Below are positions 63,885 to 64,000 of a stretch of DNA of 64,000 nt, one piece after another. The stretch is taken from assembly GCF_006381105.1 (NCBI RefSeq), contig NZ_VDET01000018.1:119241-183240 (forward strand), given 5' to 3'. Both the position numbers and the translations under genes were made by a program. The notes below the pieces were generated by a model that was given only the letters and a program-made list of their open reading frames with translations, ran no database searches and was not told where the DNA came from. Each line of letters begins with the position of its first letter. Position 1 is the first letter of the stretch. The DNA is from Flavicella sediminum (lineage in GTDB: Bacteria > Bacteroidota > Bacteroidia > Flavobacteriales > Flavobacteriaceae).

Positions 63885-64000
63885 ATGAAAGGAAATATTA
63901 AAAAATTACTTTTTACATTTCTACTTGGGAGTATCCTATTTTTGGGTTTTCAAATTTTTGATAAGATTCAACTAAAAAAAGAACTTGAAGATCAAATAAA
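63885..64000 (+). CDS. Membrane-anchored protein, cut by the window end (possible thioredoxin-like)
   Basis: ATG at 63885 starts an open frame to the window edge: a basic N-terminus, one membrane segment (LLFTFLLGSILFLGFQIF) and the beginning of a charged region KIQLKKELEDQIK. This type of start is familiar from membrane-anchored TlpA/redoxin proteins encoded beside Bacteroidetes double-glycine peptide exporters, but the diagnostic CxxC is outside the window. Gap to the DUF2059 gene is 56 nt. Confidence 0.55.
   Translation, partial: MKGNIKKLLFTFLLGSILFLGFQIFDKIQLKKELEDQI

Overview
The window reads as a chromosomal segment of a low-GC marine-type member of the Flavobacteriia (Bacteroidetes). 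Three things support this. Genes lack clear Shine-Dalgarno sites. Several promoters match the Bacteroidetes consensus TTTG-N18/19-TAnnTTTG (best upstream of thrS and the tRNA pair). Many proteins belong to families typical of the group: DUF4153, DUF4834, carboxypeptidase-regulatory-like domain proteins, a GH3/beta-lactamase fusion, YfhO, and a fused 1220-residue PurL. No species is claimed.

Layout. 1-808 holds an AAA/OLD-type ATPase gene broken by one in-frame stop. 1105-4776 is purL. 4900-13817 is a long minus-strand run: LRR lipoprotein, a secreted protein, a DUF4153 membrane protein, an alpha/beta hydrolase, an ABC-2 permease, a HlyD adaptor, a TolC channel and a Crp-type regulator, with inverted repeats over the tolC start. 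terC follows, and upstream of it lies a 581-nt tract of 83 strictly phased 7-nt words that also supplies the last codons of a small lipoprotein. Then come an SGNH hydrolase, a 112-bp tandem duplication carrying two terminators, and purB. 18382-27261 is on the plus strand: ThuA-like and DUF1080 proteins, then parE-PhyH dioxygenase-parC-esterase-ElaA in one tight run. 27258-29682 is an ECF sigma factor, a probable anti-sigma factor and an outer-membrane-type protein. tRNA-Lys and tRNA-Leu, aroK and small genes follow. thrS-infC-rpmI-rplT is a classical translation operon in which infC starts at a non-AUG codon (AUA).

45468-54864 is a compact envelope/glycan operon: DUF4834, YfhO, methyltransferase-like protein, two UDP-GlcNAc 2-epimerases, two GT4 glycosyltransferases and a flippase. 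Nearby on the other strand is an O-antigen-ligase/TPR protein preceded by an XRE regulator. These genes plausibly build and polymerise a surface polysaccharide.

The most novel region is the right end (59555-64000). A transglutaminase-like secreted protein diverges from a small operon that begins with a 61-63 residue peptide carrying a double-glycine leader (bacteriocin-like). The peptide gene is followed by two small membrane proteins, a DUF2059 protein and the start of a membrane-anchored protein cut by the window end. Two copies of a 17-bp palindrome (TTCCC...CGGGA), centred exactly 30 bp apart, lie upstream and look like paired operators. This is the best candidate for an undescribed peptide export, antagonism or signalling system.
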